Shown here: in pieces, positions 10,777 through 24,271 of the stretch
How the letters are laid out: every line of letters begins with the position of its first letter
Position numbering within the stretch: the stretch's first letter is position 1
Assembly (NCBI GenBank): GCA_002633025.1
Contig: NMRB01000019.1
Coordinates: 191,484-255,483, forward strand
Source: Notospermus geniculatus
Lineage: Eukaryota > Nemertea > Pilidiophora > Heteronemertea > Lineidae
Length of the DNA stretch: 64,000 bases
Reading direction: 5' to 3'
The notes under the pieces: generated by a model
Told to the model about the DNA's origin: nothing
Database searches by the model: none
Seen by the model: the letters and a program-made list of their open reading frames with translations, nothing else
Translations under genes and position numbers: made by a program

Positions 10777-12771
10777 TTCCCTCAGTACCTTCCTTTAGCA
10801 GACAGGCCGCCTATAGGTCGGGATTTGTGGTTTTCATTCGCAGTAAAGAGAGAGCACGGCAATGAGGCCTATACTTGCACCATTACCGTGCCAGCAAGCA
10901 CAGTCACGACTGCACTGTACACTAAACTTCTTTTGTGGCCGAACAGGTCTCAACAATGGCTACGCTGCATGGTTGTGTGCCTGTCGTTAGCAATTAATTA
11001 GCCACTTAATTATGATTGATTGATATTGAATGACATATTGGAACTTAATATATGCGATTGAGATGCCATGTAACTGTCTTGTGCATGTCTGGGTTGTTCT
11101 CCAGTTATAAGTGGCGTACATTGATGTACATGCTGATGCATGCAAAGACTGAGTTCGTGACACAACCACACATCCATCTTTTTGCCTTTCCCTTTTAAAA
11201 ATGTGTAGCCTATAAGGAAGCAAATGAATTTTCCACCAGTTGATCAAAAAGTACATTAGCCGAGAGTATCTCTGTCCCTTTTGACCACCGTGCCATGATC
11301 TTACTCTGTGCATCGAAATTTTATAGTAACAGGTGTTCTTCGTATCAGTACAGGCCAGAAAGGCGGAAGTGGACAGAATGTTTGATTCTCGAAATGGTAA
11401 GACAAGCTCCCGAGTCCAAAGGTGAAACTGAGTGTGCCGATCAATGGCTTAAATCTGTTCTTAGTCAGTTAGTTAACGATTGATTTGGCTAACGGTGATT
11501 TACGAGACAGCCATTTGCGGCGTTTTTTCTCAAGGATTGCCAATCCTACACCACTATCGCTTTATAATTCCTCTCACAAAACACATCTTTAAAATGCTTG
11601 GGCACAGCTTCCAGATCTGAAGAATGTCATGAATAATTGACTATTGTATCTATCCACGGTGTTTTAAAATGCAATATCTCACTCAGTCTTTTATCAAATC
11701 GTTTGACTTAATTTTGCCGTTTGTGTAAAGAAGATTTATCACATCGGTTGTGTCTCAGGACAGCAATAACAGTATGTTGTTCCCATATCAGTGTCTCCGT
11801 AACGCTTAGATGAATGCACCCAATCAAAGATTCGGCGTATAAACACTCTGGGAAGGATTTGGAGAAGTCTACCAATGCAGATCATCAGTAAGTTATTTCG
11901 CACTGAAGACTAATATGACATGTATTGGCACTTTTACCCTTAGTCCATACGTCTAACGTGTTCGTTTCTTCGTGAGTTCAGTATAGATGACACCATAGAG
12001 CATCGGATTATGGGAAGAAGCGGCAAGTTTTTCCGTTTTCGACCAGCAACAACGAAAACATCCATATCATTTCTCACGGATGGGAGGGGAGATGAAAACC
12101 TTCAGTTATAACTCTCTCCCTGAGAGCCCGGTTGGGTAATATACATGAATAAAGGACGGGTGTAAACTCAGTTAATCCAACCACATCGGTGTCAGAGAAT
12201 CACAAGTGTGATGAAGGGTCGAATCACGCTCATTGCCGCCAGCCTTGTACCCTGTTACTCGCAAGCAAGAGTTCATAAATACTTGAACAAGGTAACATTG
12301 ACTCTAGCATCAAATAAGTAATGACATGCGATTCTATTAAATAAACACTCCATGTATGGAAGCAGGAAGTATTGCAACTGCATTGACCAGTGAGAAATTA
12401 TTTCTGACATACGATACTGGTTACACACACTTCAAGAATAGGAATTATCAATACCTATAAGGAAGATAGACTATGAGACGATGACAGCAGGCTGTAGATC
12501 CAAGGCCGGGTGACGCTTGCTGAGTTCTGAGCTCGGTTCCTTTGTCACACAGCTGTAGTTGCGCATGAACAGGATGCTCGGATGAATATTTACACCATTG
12601 CGAGACTTTTTCCGACATGGACCACAGAAATTGGCGACCTTCTGATGCTGCACGCCGCTCTTCTACCGGCAAAATCCGGAATAAGCCTTGAATTGATGGC
12701 GGGCAAACAGACTGAAGCTGAACAGATGAGGCTGTATAAGATCACCTTCATAGGTACCCAAAATAGAGCAC
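10777..12771. other. no gene or repeat recognised
   Basis: Only chance-length frames are present, the longest being 108 codons on the minus strand at 10987-11313. Nothing else stands out. Confidence 0.4.
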
Positions 12772-12846
12772 AAATGAAATGGTCCATGGACCATGTGCTC
12801 ACTGGGTAGGATGTAATAGTCTAATGATAGAGGGAGGTACATATCA
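12772..12846 (-). mobile_element. fragment of the TTAA-palindrome MITE family
   Basis: Begins AATGAAATGGTCCATGGACC. As reverse complement it matches 31516-31591, about half of the intact element at 31447-31638, including its loop. The outer TIR segment and the TTAA target are missing, so this is a truncated relative. Confidence 0.72.
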
Positions 12847-12874
12847 GTTATGAGCAATCTGGGTCAAGTCAATA

Positions 12875-12983
12875 GGTCATATGAATAAAGACTAGCAAAT
12901 GCTTTTACTTTAGATTTGTACAGCATTGCCTAGAGCATTCAAATTTCAAGTAAAAGCATTTACTAGTCTTTATTCATATGACC
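12875..12983. repeat. palindromic MITE family 1, copy 2 (diverged)
   Basis: The arms GGTCATATGAATAAAGACTA and its reverse complement at 12964-12983 pair closely and continue into AGCAAATGCTTTTACTT / AAGTAAAAGCATTTACT. It shares the AAATGCTTTTACTT arm core with the copies at 7208-7288 and 52455-52555. It directly abuts the pearl-like element. Confidence 0.75.
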
Positions 12984-13875
12984 CATTCCCAGGTGAGACT
13001 TTGATGATTTTTGGGTTATGCCCCCTGGCGGCCATATTGGATGTCCGATTGGGCTGGAACTTCACATGCACATAAAGGTCATCTGCAAGGGGCCACATAG
13101 CACATTTGAGCGCTTTAGGCCAAGTTGTTCCTGAGTTACAGCACTTTGATGATTTTCGGGTTACGCCACCTGGCGGCCATATTGGATGTCCGATCGGGCC
13201 GAAACTTCACATGCACATAAAGGTCATCTGCAGGGGGCCACATAGCACATTGGAGCACTTTGGGTTAAGGCGTTTCTGAGTTACAGCACTTTGATGATTT
13301 TTGGGTTACGCCACCTAGTGGCCATGTTTGCAGTTAAATCAGGCCGAAATTTGACATGCATGTAAAGATCATCTAGATGGACGTAAATATCAAATTTGAG
13401 CGCTCTGCGTCAAGCCGTTCTCGAGTAATAGCACTTACTTGATTTTCAGGTTACGCCACCTGGTGGCCATACTGGATGTCCAATCGGGCCGAAACTTGGT
13501 ATTTTTTAAGGTACCCCTCCAATGCATGTTTATGCAAGATATGAAGTCGCTCGGTGAAATAATGACAAATTGTGGCAGGTTCGTCACTTTTGTCGAACTT
13601 TGACCTCTGTGACCTTGAAAAGTAGGTCAAATCAAAAACCCGTAATATTTGTTATGTATCGTTATTAGCTACACCTCTGATAAAAATTTGGAGATGATCT
13701 AGTCATTAGTTCAGGAGTTATTGCACTTTTTGTGTTTTTGGTTTCCGCCACCTGGTGGCCAAACTGAGAGTCGAATGGAACCGAAACTTGGTGTCATGGG
13801 TCATCTGACCTAGGGGTATATATGTACCAAGTTTCAGATCAATAGCTCCAGCGGTTACGAAACGTGCCCTGCTAA

Positions 13876-13904
13876 CGGACGACGACGACGACGGACGACG
13901 GACG
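13876..13904. repeat. ACG/ACGG microsatellite
   Basis: CGGACGACGACGACGACGG continues into a further ACGACGGACG. It sits just before the 3' hairpin of the pearl-like element. Confidence 0.85.
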
Positions 13905-13919
13905 CATCACCATTGTAAT

Positions 13920-13937
13920 AGCTCACCCCAGTGAGCT
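13920..13937. other. 3' terminal hairpin of the pearl-like element
   Basis: AGCTCAC pairs with GTGAGCT across a CCCA loop and is followed by AAAA, giving CTAA at the end. This agrees with a Helitron/Helentron CTRR terminus. Confidence 0.65.
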
Positions 13938-13980
13938 AAAAACGACACACAAAATGTAAGTATAAGTAAAGTCGTCTCCG

Positions 13981-14022
13981 ATACTGGAGAAGACCTTCAT
14001 AATATCGGAGAAGACTTTCATA
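13981..14022. repeat. 21-bp tandem duplication, two copies
   Basis: ATACTGGAGAAGACCTTCAT followed by A, then ATATCGGAGAAGACTTTCAT followed by A. The two units differ at three positions. Confidence 0.7.
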
Positions 14023-17000
14023 GGTATCGTAGAGCATACGTACTTGATAAAAGCATCTATGGACCAAATACCCGATCAATTGTGCGGGATAATGATGACA
14101 ATACTACATGTACATGTACTATATCACAGGCTGAACTGATGGATTACAGCTTGGGTGGAATTTAACACAACAACAGCCAGGTAGAAGGTCGATCGTTATA
14201 TTCCTTTCAGTTGTTCATTTCAGTTGTGAGAAAATACTTGAATATGCAACTGATAAAACATTCATCTCTTCGAGTTACATAAAGGAAACCAGCGTTACAA
14301 ACATACATTCGGGCAGCGAATGGTTAATCTTACACGCACAGCATTCCTAACACTGGCTGTATATTGAATCTAGAGGACTCTCGACCCAGCGGTAGATCTG
14401 CCGCTGACGTGGAGTACAAGACTAGGTAATGGGACATCTTGAAAAGCCCATTGTGATGTTGTAGTCGAATCATTTCCTACGCATGTCCCGCGCAGTTAGC
14501 AGATCCATACGTGATCAAAGACTAATTGATAGGTACGGTTTTGAATCGATCCTGTTGCCTGTACTCTCCTGTGCTTCAGTGGAGATAAATTACCTGGCAA
14601 GAGCGAAAAGAGAGTAATTCATCAACATTTTAGAAACTGCCAGTAAATATCATAAACCATCGTTCTTAGAGTTTATTGGGGGCGTCGAGGGTGAAAAAGG
14701 AGACTGAATATACCACTTAAGATGACAAATAGTCCCGCGAGCTAGCCCTCATAAGTCTGTGATTGATTATTGAGCATGTTGAGGTTTAGAGAGGAAACTT
14801 ATCGATCTTACTCGCCAGGGAGGCAACCAAGAATATGCCCCCTGCCGATATCGATTGGTAAACCCTGTAAACTGCTTGTAAAAGATAAAGTATAGGCGGT
14901 GTATATCAACGCCTTCATCGTGTTAACACGGGGTGGGGCCTAAAACAATGGTAACATTGGTCATAATGTGAGATTACAAGCCGTTAGCAGTTGCTGTAGT
15001 GAATTTTTGCCAACATCAGCAACTCGTCTGTGGGGATTATTAACCGATTTTCTTTCTATACGGTAGACGAGTCTTTTATGCAGTCACGTCTTCTCAAGAG
15101 AAGCGTCAGGGGCGTAAATTAAAACAATAGGCCTACCTGTTTGCATTCCAGATCATCCTATACATGATATACTCATATTACATGGTTTCGTTCGTATCGT
15201 AAAAAAATCGTACGTTCCGCTTGTAGAATGTAGGGCTTCGCAGTTGTAGTACCATACAGTACGGCGAGCCCAGTTGTTGGACAAAGCTTCGTACAGGATA
15301 GGCATACGCTAGCAAGGTCGAGCATTCCATTGTTAGATTCAAATGAGGGGAGACTAGGATGAAATTCAATATCAGTGCAGCTGATACTAATTAGCTCGAT
15401 ATGAAATGGATATCTGAGTACACTTAAGACGTAACGATATCTGCTGAGGATAAGGAATGAGAAGCCATTAAGAACATAAACCTGGGGAGCACAAGCATGT
15501 ATGTACATGTACATATGCATGTACATCTACTCAACGACCATGAAGGAATTCCCTACTTGGGAGAATATGTCAGAGTATTTGGCATAGTTGAGGCCGAAGT
15601 GGCGTGTTTATGGTTCCCTGACCTGTTGCAACCCTGAGGAAGGTGAGGAACACTAACAGGCCACTCGTGTCAGTATCAAAAGCTTGCAAAGAAGGCGAGG
15701 AAGATTTCCCGGGTTGGTCTTTGATCGCCCAGGTTTAGCCAAACAGAATGTGTACAATCAAAGCATAAGTGGAGTCAGCATTCGTCTGGAATGTTTTCAT
15801 ATAACATTTTTCGCTATTTATGAAGAAAAGAGCATGTCTTGACCATGGTGGTAAGGAACAGGTTGTACCAGAAGTAGGCTACGTCAGACGGAAATTTCGC
15901 AATTTCCAACCCAGGCTTTAAGGCATTCTCTAGGAGTGAGTGTCTCGTGAACGGTGTCTGTCTGACACAACTGTCTCCTCAGAGGCCGACGCGAAAAAAA
16001 CATTTCCACTCATACAGCAAAGTACGTTTATTAGCAGGGAGATGTTTTCTAAGCTAACATCGTCGATTTCATCAGAGGATTCTTGAAGAAGGTAATGGTT
16101 ATAATAAAGCAGTTGGCGGATCTAGGCTATCGCTGAAATCTATATGGCTAACAGGTGTCATGTAACTCATATCCTTGGCTTAGTGTTTCATATTCACATA
16201 GAGGGAAATTGATAAAATCTATGTTTTACTTTATAACATACGGTGGAAGAATACAAAATATCTCTACACCAAATCCTAAACGATTCGTATTGTTTTTATA
16301 TTCACAAACTGATAATGTGAAAAAAAACATTACCATGCTAAAAGCAAAGCTAATAGCAACTGAATCTCAGCTTGATGCCAAGCAGAAGGTTCATTGTAAG
16401 CGAATAAAACACAGGACACAATCATGATACTAATAGCTTGGGGAAGGCAAATTGGGATTGATCTACCACCATGGTGGAACGAAGGTTCGAAGAGTGCAGA
16501 ACGATCGGCGTACCGAATTGCCAATGCTGCCTAATTAATTGCCCAATGATACGTGTGAGTTTATGGGAGCTAAGCTGATGTAGTTTACTGATGTAAGTCA
16601 ATGGTATTAATCAGAAATACAACACACATATTGACTGATATAATGTGGTGGTGATACTCCTTGAATATGATAGGTTTTCATTCTTTATCTTACACGACTT
16701 CCTCGGCTCTGACTGAACACAGCAATCGAGAGTGAGAATACAAAAGGCTTGGCAATTAGTCGATGGACGTGATTTGACGGTCAGTTTTACAAGCTCATGT
16801 CCTTCGATGAAGGAACATTCTTATGTTAGGAAAAGGCAGGTACTGCTGTTGCTCAGGTACATGTAAAGAAAGACTTGAAGAGCCAAACTGGCGAAGCGCT
16901 AAGATTCATAGCTCTAGAAGGAAAGAAATTGTGTATTCATTCAAATCTCGAAGTAAACTTTTTTTATGAAATTTAAATGAACGTGCATCTGTGTCTCTTT

Positions 17001-20000
17001 AGCTTCCTAACTGTTTTGGATCAGAAAAACAGCGCTGGAGAAAATTCTGGAAACCCAAGAAAACCTATAACTTTGCTCGTAATAGACTTTAATATTAGAG
17101 CTGGGTAGTTGTAGGACTAGAGCTAGGTACTTTTTTAATCAGAATGTGATACGCTAGCAGTACTTAAAATGGATACCGCTCTACGTCCAAAGCTTGAGTG
17201 TATTTCAATAACAGATTTCACGATATCGCAGGTAAAGTTCACCCTGGGTTAGTGGTGGTAGAGGGGAAATGAAGGGAAGTCATTAACTTGTATACTCACC
17301 CAATTAATAGGACCTTAAGCAGTGTTTGTAGGCTCATTGCTCACTACCTGTATTCACATAATCTCCATCACTGCAAAAGAAAACGTGTAAAAAATGCAGT
17401 TTAGATCCTTGTAATGCAACTTTCTTACAGATATGAACCAGCGAGATGGGTTCCAACACAAGAATGTGCTGTAAAAATGAATACACATACGTTATATATG
17501 CCGCAGTAACTTCGGCGCACCGGCGATTCTGTTGGGTCATGAATATTCAAATGCCAACACCAACACTTAGCAAACACCCAAATCTAACCGTAAACAACGA
17601 TAAAATCTCTCGTCGTCTACTGGTCGAGATCATAATTCCCCAGCTGTCCAGCCGATGAAATCGCCCGTGAATCTGCTATCAGTCCATTTCTCGTGCTATC
17701 ATAAAAAAGCCCAAGGCGATACGATCAAACTTGAACAGGGTCATTAGTAAGGCGGTGGCGATCATCGCTGTCTGAGATCAATATGATTTTAAATTCGATA
17801 GCGGCCCCATTGGTACTGTTGTCCGAATAATCTTGCCATCCATTACATCTAAAAGTAAAAACTTCCACAGGGAACCATTTATTACCTAAGGAGGTTTAAA
17901 TGCTCCTCCTAAAATATTAAGCTGGGCCGGTATCGCAGTTTAAAGTGTCTTAAGGGATTTTTTGTCCAACTTTTAAAGTTCAATGTAGGGTCAGGTGCAT
18001 GGCTTTGGCAGCCATTATCCGTGGTATATTAAAAAAACTTTACTTAAGTTTCCAGTAATTACCTGTGGACGCTTTCTGCAATCGACAGACTTGCCATAAC
18101 ATCAGTATCTACCAACCCGACCCGAGGAAGGTTAAGGAGGATTCCTCCAAACCATGCTGTATGCGGAGGGAACGACCACTGTGAACCCATTCTACTGATA
18201 AATGTGTGGTCATCAATCTTCGGCATAGAAATGGTATAAATGACCACAATACCAGTGTCATCACTGATCGTCCGATAATGTACATTACGGCGTTCTTTTT
18301 GATGAGGACAGCATTTACACCAAACCCGCAGTTGTCAGGTCACAGAGGTCTGGCATTGCCGGGGCCCAGCTTCTCCTGTTGGTGATGGTCGGCATTGCTG
18401 ACAACACAGCAGGCTGTTGACATCTTCGAATCCAAGTACTGACACTGACCCTTTTGATATGATAAAGTTGGGGGACTAGATCCCAGTGGCAAAGCCTAGA
18501 CGCTGTGACCTTAGAGCTGCGATTTTGGAAACTGGAATGCTCGGTATACATCTGCAGTTAAGTAATTTGATTTTTAAGATCGTGCACGGCGCCAAATTGA
18601 TGAATGAGTCTCAAAGGAGTACCTGGGATGAAAATAAAATGCTACATTTTGAATGGATGAAACTTAACAAGTTTGCGAGTCGTGAATTTAAATATTGATG
18701 AAGCACCACTTGCTTAGTGCGATATCTAGATATAATTACCTCTTTGGGTTCCAAAAGTAACCTGAATGTCATATCCAAATGTTGTCATATATAATGAAGA
18801 CCTTTCACCAACTCAGATCTGAACGTGCAAAATTCTCATAATATCGACGCGACGGCAATTATGATGTCAAAGTACCCACAGGGATTAAACATGTTCCACT
18901 CAACGTCGGTATGATGTCGTTAATGAGTGAATGGATGCAAATGTCAACAAAGATAATCCATATACGGTACACACATCACAGCTTAACTACTAGTATCACA
19001 TATCTATCGTCCCGTTACTTGGAAAAGGATCAGAGACACATAGTATCACAAAAACAGACCTCAACTTTTCCCGGAAAACCAGCTGGTAAAAATTCACTAT
19101 CGCATGAATGTACATGTACAGAGTTATGTTTGCACTCACTGTCTGTGGACTCGGTTCCTTAGTCCGTTTTTCGGGTCTCCGTGGGCCAAACAGTCCAGGA
19201 CAAGCCCTGCAAGAACTTATGATATCCGGGATAGAATAAGTGAAGTCATATTAGCGGCAAACCCGATTCAAAACCTAATCATGAGATCCAGGAGAACATA
19301 TTGATACTGAGTGCCGAGTCAATAATGCAGTCGCTATGAAAGGATATGGTGGAGTTGTCCATTATAAAGCGGGGTGGTTGAGAGATATGAAAGGCGATTG
19401 CGAATTGTGGCGTGGATCAAAATGCACAACTGCATCAAACATGACGTCTGCTTACACGAATGGTATATTTATCAGCTGCAATCCCGCCCACAAACAATCG
19501 GCTGCGAAAATTTCGACTCAATCTCAACGCATTACTATTAATTTACATTTAATAGAATTAAGAGTCCTTCAGTGTTCGCTCGTTCTGAACATTTTTGTGA
19601 TGTTTGAAAGTGTTTTTGAAGTTTGGTATAGTCACTCAGCATCGGTTGTGAAAGAGGAATACCGTCACGATGAATTGAAACACTGCGAGCTGCCAATATC
19701 ATTTGATCACAACTGCCTATGTCCTTGAAAGACACTCAAATTAGGATTATGCCGCATGAAGTCGGTAAGTGTCATGAAAATGCATATTGAACGTTAATTG
19801 CCGACTGTCAGACCATAATAGTACATTGTATAAGGTTGTCTTCTGAATTTTGAGAATGAATCGACTTTCAACCAGAAAAAGAGGGCCTAAACAACAAAAT
19901 GGCATGCATGGGCAAGTGAAAGACCCACCCCATCCAACTTCCAAGTGAGGAACATGAGTAACTTGAGATGGCCTCTTCAAACCTTACTCACCAGGCCAAC

Positions 20001-22278
20001 AATGCTATGGTTGCGGCCCTGATGGAAAAATCCCATAAAATACAACAAAATGGTGAAGGACCACCGAACTTCCGTCCGCTGTCCTGTTAAAATTCTGACA
20101 GCTGATTCACTGAAGTACTGCATTTTATGTTGCAAGAGTTCATCTAAGACCTGTTTGCCCGGACACAACGCGCCGGGAACTGATATTAGCGGGGTGTTAC
20201 ATGTCAAGTATCAAGAGATCAATATCGGACACAGAGATGGCATTCTCCACTCTGCACACAGCAATCATGATACTTCTGCCCCGCATTGCCGACGGAACAA
20301 GTGCTTACTTCTTCCGCCCCGGCAAATGCGATAGAACATTGCAGTTTTTTATACTTTGACCAAATGATGACGAGATATTAAGCGGTAGCGCCAATGTTAG
20401 TTTTAGAGTTACTCGTAGTGAAATGAGAGGACAGAGTGTTGCAGCCACATAAGTATCGAGTAAAATCTGTTACAATGCCCTTATTATGGGATTTGTATTG
20501 TTGATGCAAGCAGAAGCAGGTATAAGAGCAACAGCGCTAAAACGCAAATGCCGGAAGCTGCCACCTCTTGACGCTTGTAAGACAGCAGTGCCAATAAATC
20601 AGAAGCTTCGTATTAATACGACGGTGAGGGAGAATCGTGACATGCTTGCCCCGACGCGTGGCACTTCCGCAGAGCCAAGCTAACATGGTCAGAGCCAATG
20701 TGTAGCAGGGCTATCGACTATGACTGCGGTCTGAATCGACCAGTCGCAACTGGAATACAGGACAAGCCCGTGATGGTAATAGCATTTTAAGGGGAAAATA
20801 ACCGACTAATGGAATTCGAAGTCGGTTTGAAGAGAAGTTTAGGGGACCTGATACCCACTCCGCCACGATTCACCTTCTTGACACAGCAATCGAAACGCTT
20901 GGATGAGATTTGATGATATAGAATATTATGGTGATGGATAGTGGGGAGAGCAGAACACGTGACTAGCATGCCGGAATAACCTGCTGACAAGAACTAGGAG
21001 GCGCTGTTGCCATGTAGAAGTTGAAATCGAATAATAGGGTGAAAAAGGTCGCCCCACCGGTCAGGCCAGGATAAAAATTACCTGTGAAACGACCCATGAG
21101 GCATATGATATGCGACTCTCATGGATAAGGCATTTTCATCCATTCAGATTTATCCATTATCAACCATTTGTAATCGTCTCGCTGCGAATACGACGAAGGG
21201 ATAAATCCTTGAATTAGGATCTTGCCATCATTAGGTAATGTAATACAGTTTCCGCCAATCTCATCGGGATCTCGACGCCACTCTATCCAGTTATGAAGGA
21301 CATATGAGTACACCGGTTACCACTGTACAACCACCCAGGGAGCTATTGTCCACGAGATAATCAACTCCTAGTATCGCGCGATACACCATCTTGCAATTAT
21401 ATGTACGACTTGATGAACCATCCAGACAATTGGATGTCTCGAATATGGAATCATTTCAGGATGTACGACAACATAAATCACCTTCCTGTGTGTGGAAAAA
21501 AGACGTTACAAGCTACTGTTTGATTGGCCCCGCAGATTTCTGAGTGTTTCCCCTTATTGTATGTGGTACATTTTGAAACGAGAGTGACTGATATCTCTGT
21601 GTGCCCTATTGAGGCTGAAAGGGTAAATGTCGTCCTGGGTATATACAAAGATCACCCATGATCTCAATCTTCACTAAAACAATACCCTGGATGTACTTTC
21701 GGTAGCCGAACATCACCCAGCATCGTAGTATGACACCTGGATTCGAGGTTGTCTCGCCCGTGTTCACGTGACCGCCTGAAGAATATCATGAACAGCTACA
21801 CTCAACAAGTACCGCGGCACGAGACCGCGAGATTCCACGGGATTTCTAAATAGGACTCGTTCCTAGGCAAGATTGCTCTCTTTTGTATGGAAACATTGAG
21901 ATGTAGGGAACACAAGAAAACGTTTCACCGGCACTTCTATTGGTGCATTCCTTTCTGCCAGAAATGGCAAACGCTCTGCCATCTAAAATAAAAAATGGCC
22001 GACACGTCACGTGGTCCATCAATAAGCCTAAAATCTGTGCTGCACTCGGTAATGTTGGGTAACTCGTATATCAGATATCCTTCAGTTGTTTTACAATAAG
22101 TTTGGCTTCAGTGGAACGTATCTCACCATCAATCTTTACAAGGTGTCATGCATATCGCAAGGGAAGTAGTTATATCTCACAAAATATTACTTTGAAAGTT
22201 ACTCAATTTGAATTCTAGTCTCAAAGTAGGAACAGTGGCGTGCGCCTTGATGTACATTTCACAAAATATCTGAACCAT
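14023..22278. other. 8 kb without recognised gene or mobile element
   Basis: The longest frames (117 codons minus at 15173-15526, 130 codons plus at 19336-19728) are within chance length and carry no domain I recognise. TACATGTA octamers occur at 14105-14112, 14111-14118, 15504-15511, 16858-16865 and 19111-19118, some inside short ACATGT runs. I see no tRNA, palindrome over 30 bp, or tandem array. Confidence 0.35.
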
Positions 22279-22279
22279 N
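22279..22279. other. assembly gap (single N), left edge of copy A
   Basis: Similarity to copy B starts at the very next base (22280 aligned to 33952), so this N marks a contig end. Confidence 0.85.
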
Positions 22280-22903
22280 GCGCAAACAAATTGCTTTTTA
22301 ACGCTTTCTCTGTGATGCTATCAAGACCGTGCAACTAGCAAAAAGATAAATGGAACATGTCAACCATGCTAGTAATACGTAATTCATTCTATCAAAATTG
22401 TGGTCCGACAGGCTGATGGAACGTTTAGTCTCGACCCATAGTAAACAGGTGACCGTTGACAATGCAATACCACAGCCAGACTCAATCACTGGTTATCAAA
22501 CACTTCACCAACCTCTTCCACGCTCATTTCATATTTTTCTACCAGCGGATTGAATCGGCGATGACTTCGGGTTGTGGCTGCCTGCGGCTAGGGTCTCGGG
22601 AAGAAGGTCAGGCCAACTCAAGAAAGGCTTCGGTGTAATATTGCCGAGGGGATATTACGCTTTTGCGAAAAATAAACAGCACCGGCATTATGCGATGTTT
22701 GCGTTCAGTCGTGCTTGTTTACCAATACCGAGATGAATACATTGTATAACGTGCATGTACATGTAGTATTCTCTTTTCGTGTCAAAAATCATTTATACTG
22801 CAAGCCGTTGTATATTTATAAGTACGGTACTCATAACATATTAGGCCAACATATCTCTTACCTTTGTTCCTGAAGTGTCAGATATCTCGTGCGAAAAACG
22901 AAC

Positions 22904-22911
22904 TACATGTA
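22904..22911. repeat. TACATGTA in A, TA in B
   Basis: A reads GAAC-TACATGTA-GTCAGC. B reads GAAC-TA-GTCAGC at 34565-34576. Confidence 0.9.
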
Positions 22912-24072
22912 GTCAGCAGATTTACCATCATCAAATCCGGGTAAAATACAAGAAGAATCGGAAGGGGAGACACACGGAGAACTTTCACAGGAGTGCTATC
23001 CTTTCGTCTTCAAGGTTCCACATTTGGAAACCAAACCATCTGTGCTGTTTCGGGAATGCCCATAGAATACTATTACGACCGACCAGTCATCATTACAACA
23101 GCTTTTCCTTGAATAATTCATAATGAAGCTGGACATTAATCTGAAATGTAGTTTCATGTATCTTGTTTAATGAGTTCTAGTACTTTTCGTAATCGTTATG
23201 GCCAGGAATATATCATTTCGGCAGCTGTAACACTTCAACCATTAAGCTCACTCATCAAGTTCGTCAGTATTCGGCCAGTTGCAATTATATGATTTGTATC
23301 CACTCCACTGGAACAAAATCACCTGAATGTTTCATCAGATGTTAAAAAGTTAGCCTAAATGTTTCAGTTAATGTTTAAAAGTTAGTCTGAAAGAGTAATT
23401 TAGGATTCTATGGCATTCTAGCCAGCAGCTCTTAATTCTCTTCTGGCGGATTCAATTAGATTTTTGATTTTTCGAAGGACAGATGCAAATAATCATCATC
23501 ACATCATGGCCCATTCACTTATCACATTACTTTGAAAGTCAGTAACGATGATGAGAGATGATTGTGATCTGAGCATAAATTCTAGATGACTTCGCAGTTC
23601 CAACTCTCTAGCCAGCTTTATTGCCCTCGCCCGTGCACAGATTACTGAACTACTTACTCTTTCGTTCCTGTGGGGCCAGCCCGAATTTGTACTCACACAT
23701 GACGATAAGCATGTACTTTGTAATGCATGTCATGTAGGCAGCTGCAATTTACTCCGTCAAGTGGAACTCCATCGTATATACCACATCGCCGGGAACGCAC
23801 AATAGAACCTTGAGCTTCGTAAAGCATCTGACAAAAAATATTCCTTTTTATCCAAATCCAATACCGCATGTTCTTTTTTGAGTCATCTGTCAACAGAAGT
23901 CGGAAAGCACGCAAAAAAATGGCGATGCAATATACATGTAGGCCTACCAATGCTTACCTGCTCGTCACTTGATGTAAGAACGAAGTACAACGTTAATGAG
24001 ACAAACGGAACGTCTGTTATGTGGTAATGAGGATACCTTCAACAAGACTGTTACCTCTTTTTTTTGTATAAT

Positions 24073-24271
24073 GTAAAATACATGTATGCCGGTAGTTTAT
24101 TTTGAAAAAATAACAGATGAAGTAATCAGAAGGGTACCGAAATTTGTGCCAAGGGTACTGCCGTTGTGTTGCAGGTTGTAAAATATGCCGGTAATTTATT
24201 ATGGAAAAAATAGATGAAGTAACCAAAAGGAACCGAAATTTGTGCTAAGGTACTGCCGTTGTGTTGCAGGT
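24073..24271 (+). repeat. about 100-bp tandem duplication, two units (copy A)
   Basis: Unit 1 (24073-24177) and unit 2 (24178-24271) both run from GTAAAATA...TGCCGGTA to ACTGCCGTTGTGTTGCAGGT. Unit 1 has TACATGTA (24079-24086) where unit 2 has TA. The counterpart in copy B is at 35742-35926, where unit 2 is split by the 924-bp insertion. Confidence 0.85.

Larger units (their letters stand above)
12991..13942 (+). mobile_element. pearl/CvA-like HINE (Helentron-derived, non-autonomous)
   Basis: Four units of a 145-bp tandem repeat start at 13000, 13145, 13290 and about 13435, each opening with TTTGATGATTTT(T/C)GGGTTA and the CCACCTGGTGGCCAT motif. A further unit starts near 13726, two periods on, and the unit expected between them is not recognisable. 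An ACG/ACGG microsatellite (13876-13904) and a terminal hairpin (13920-13937) ending CTAA follow. A core of tandem repeats, then an (ACGG)n microsatellite, then a 3' hairpin with CTRR is the layout of pearl/CvA elements of bivalves, now grouped with Helentron-associated elements. GGTGAG near 12992 mirrors CTCACC in the 3' hairpin, as expected for subterminal inverted repeats. The 5' boundary is approximate. Confidence 0.75.

Noticed and set aside
19336-19728. 130-codon ORF
   Set aside because: At this composition one or two frames of this length are expected by chance in 64 kb. No motif recognised and no second copy to test it.
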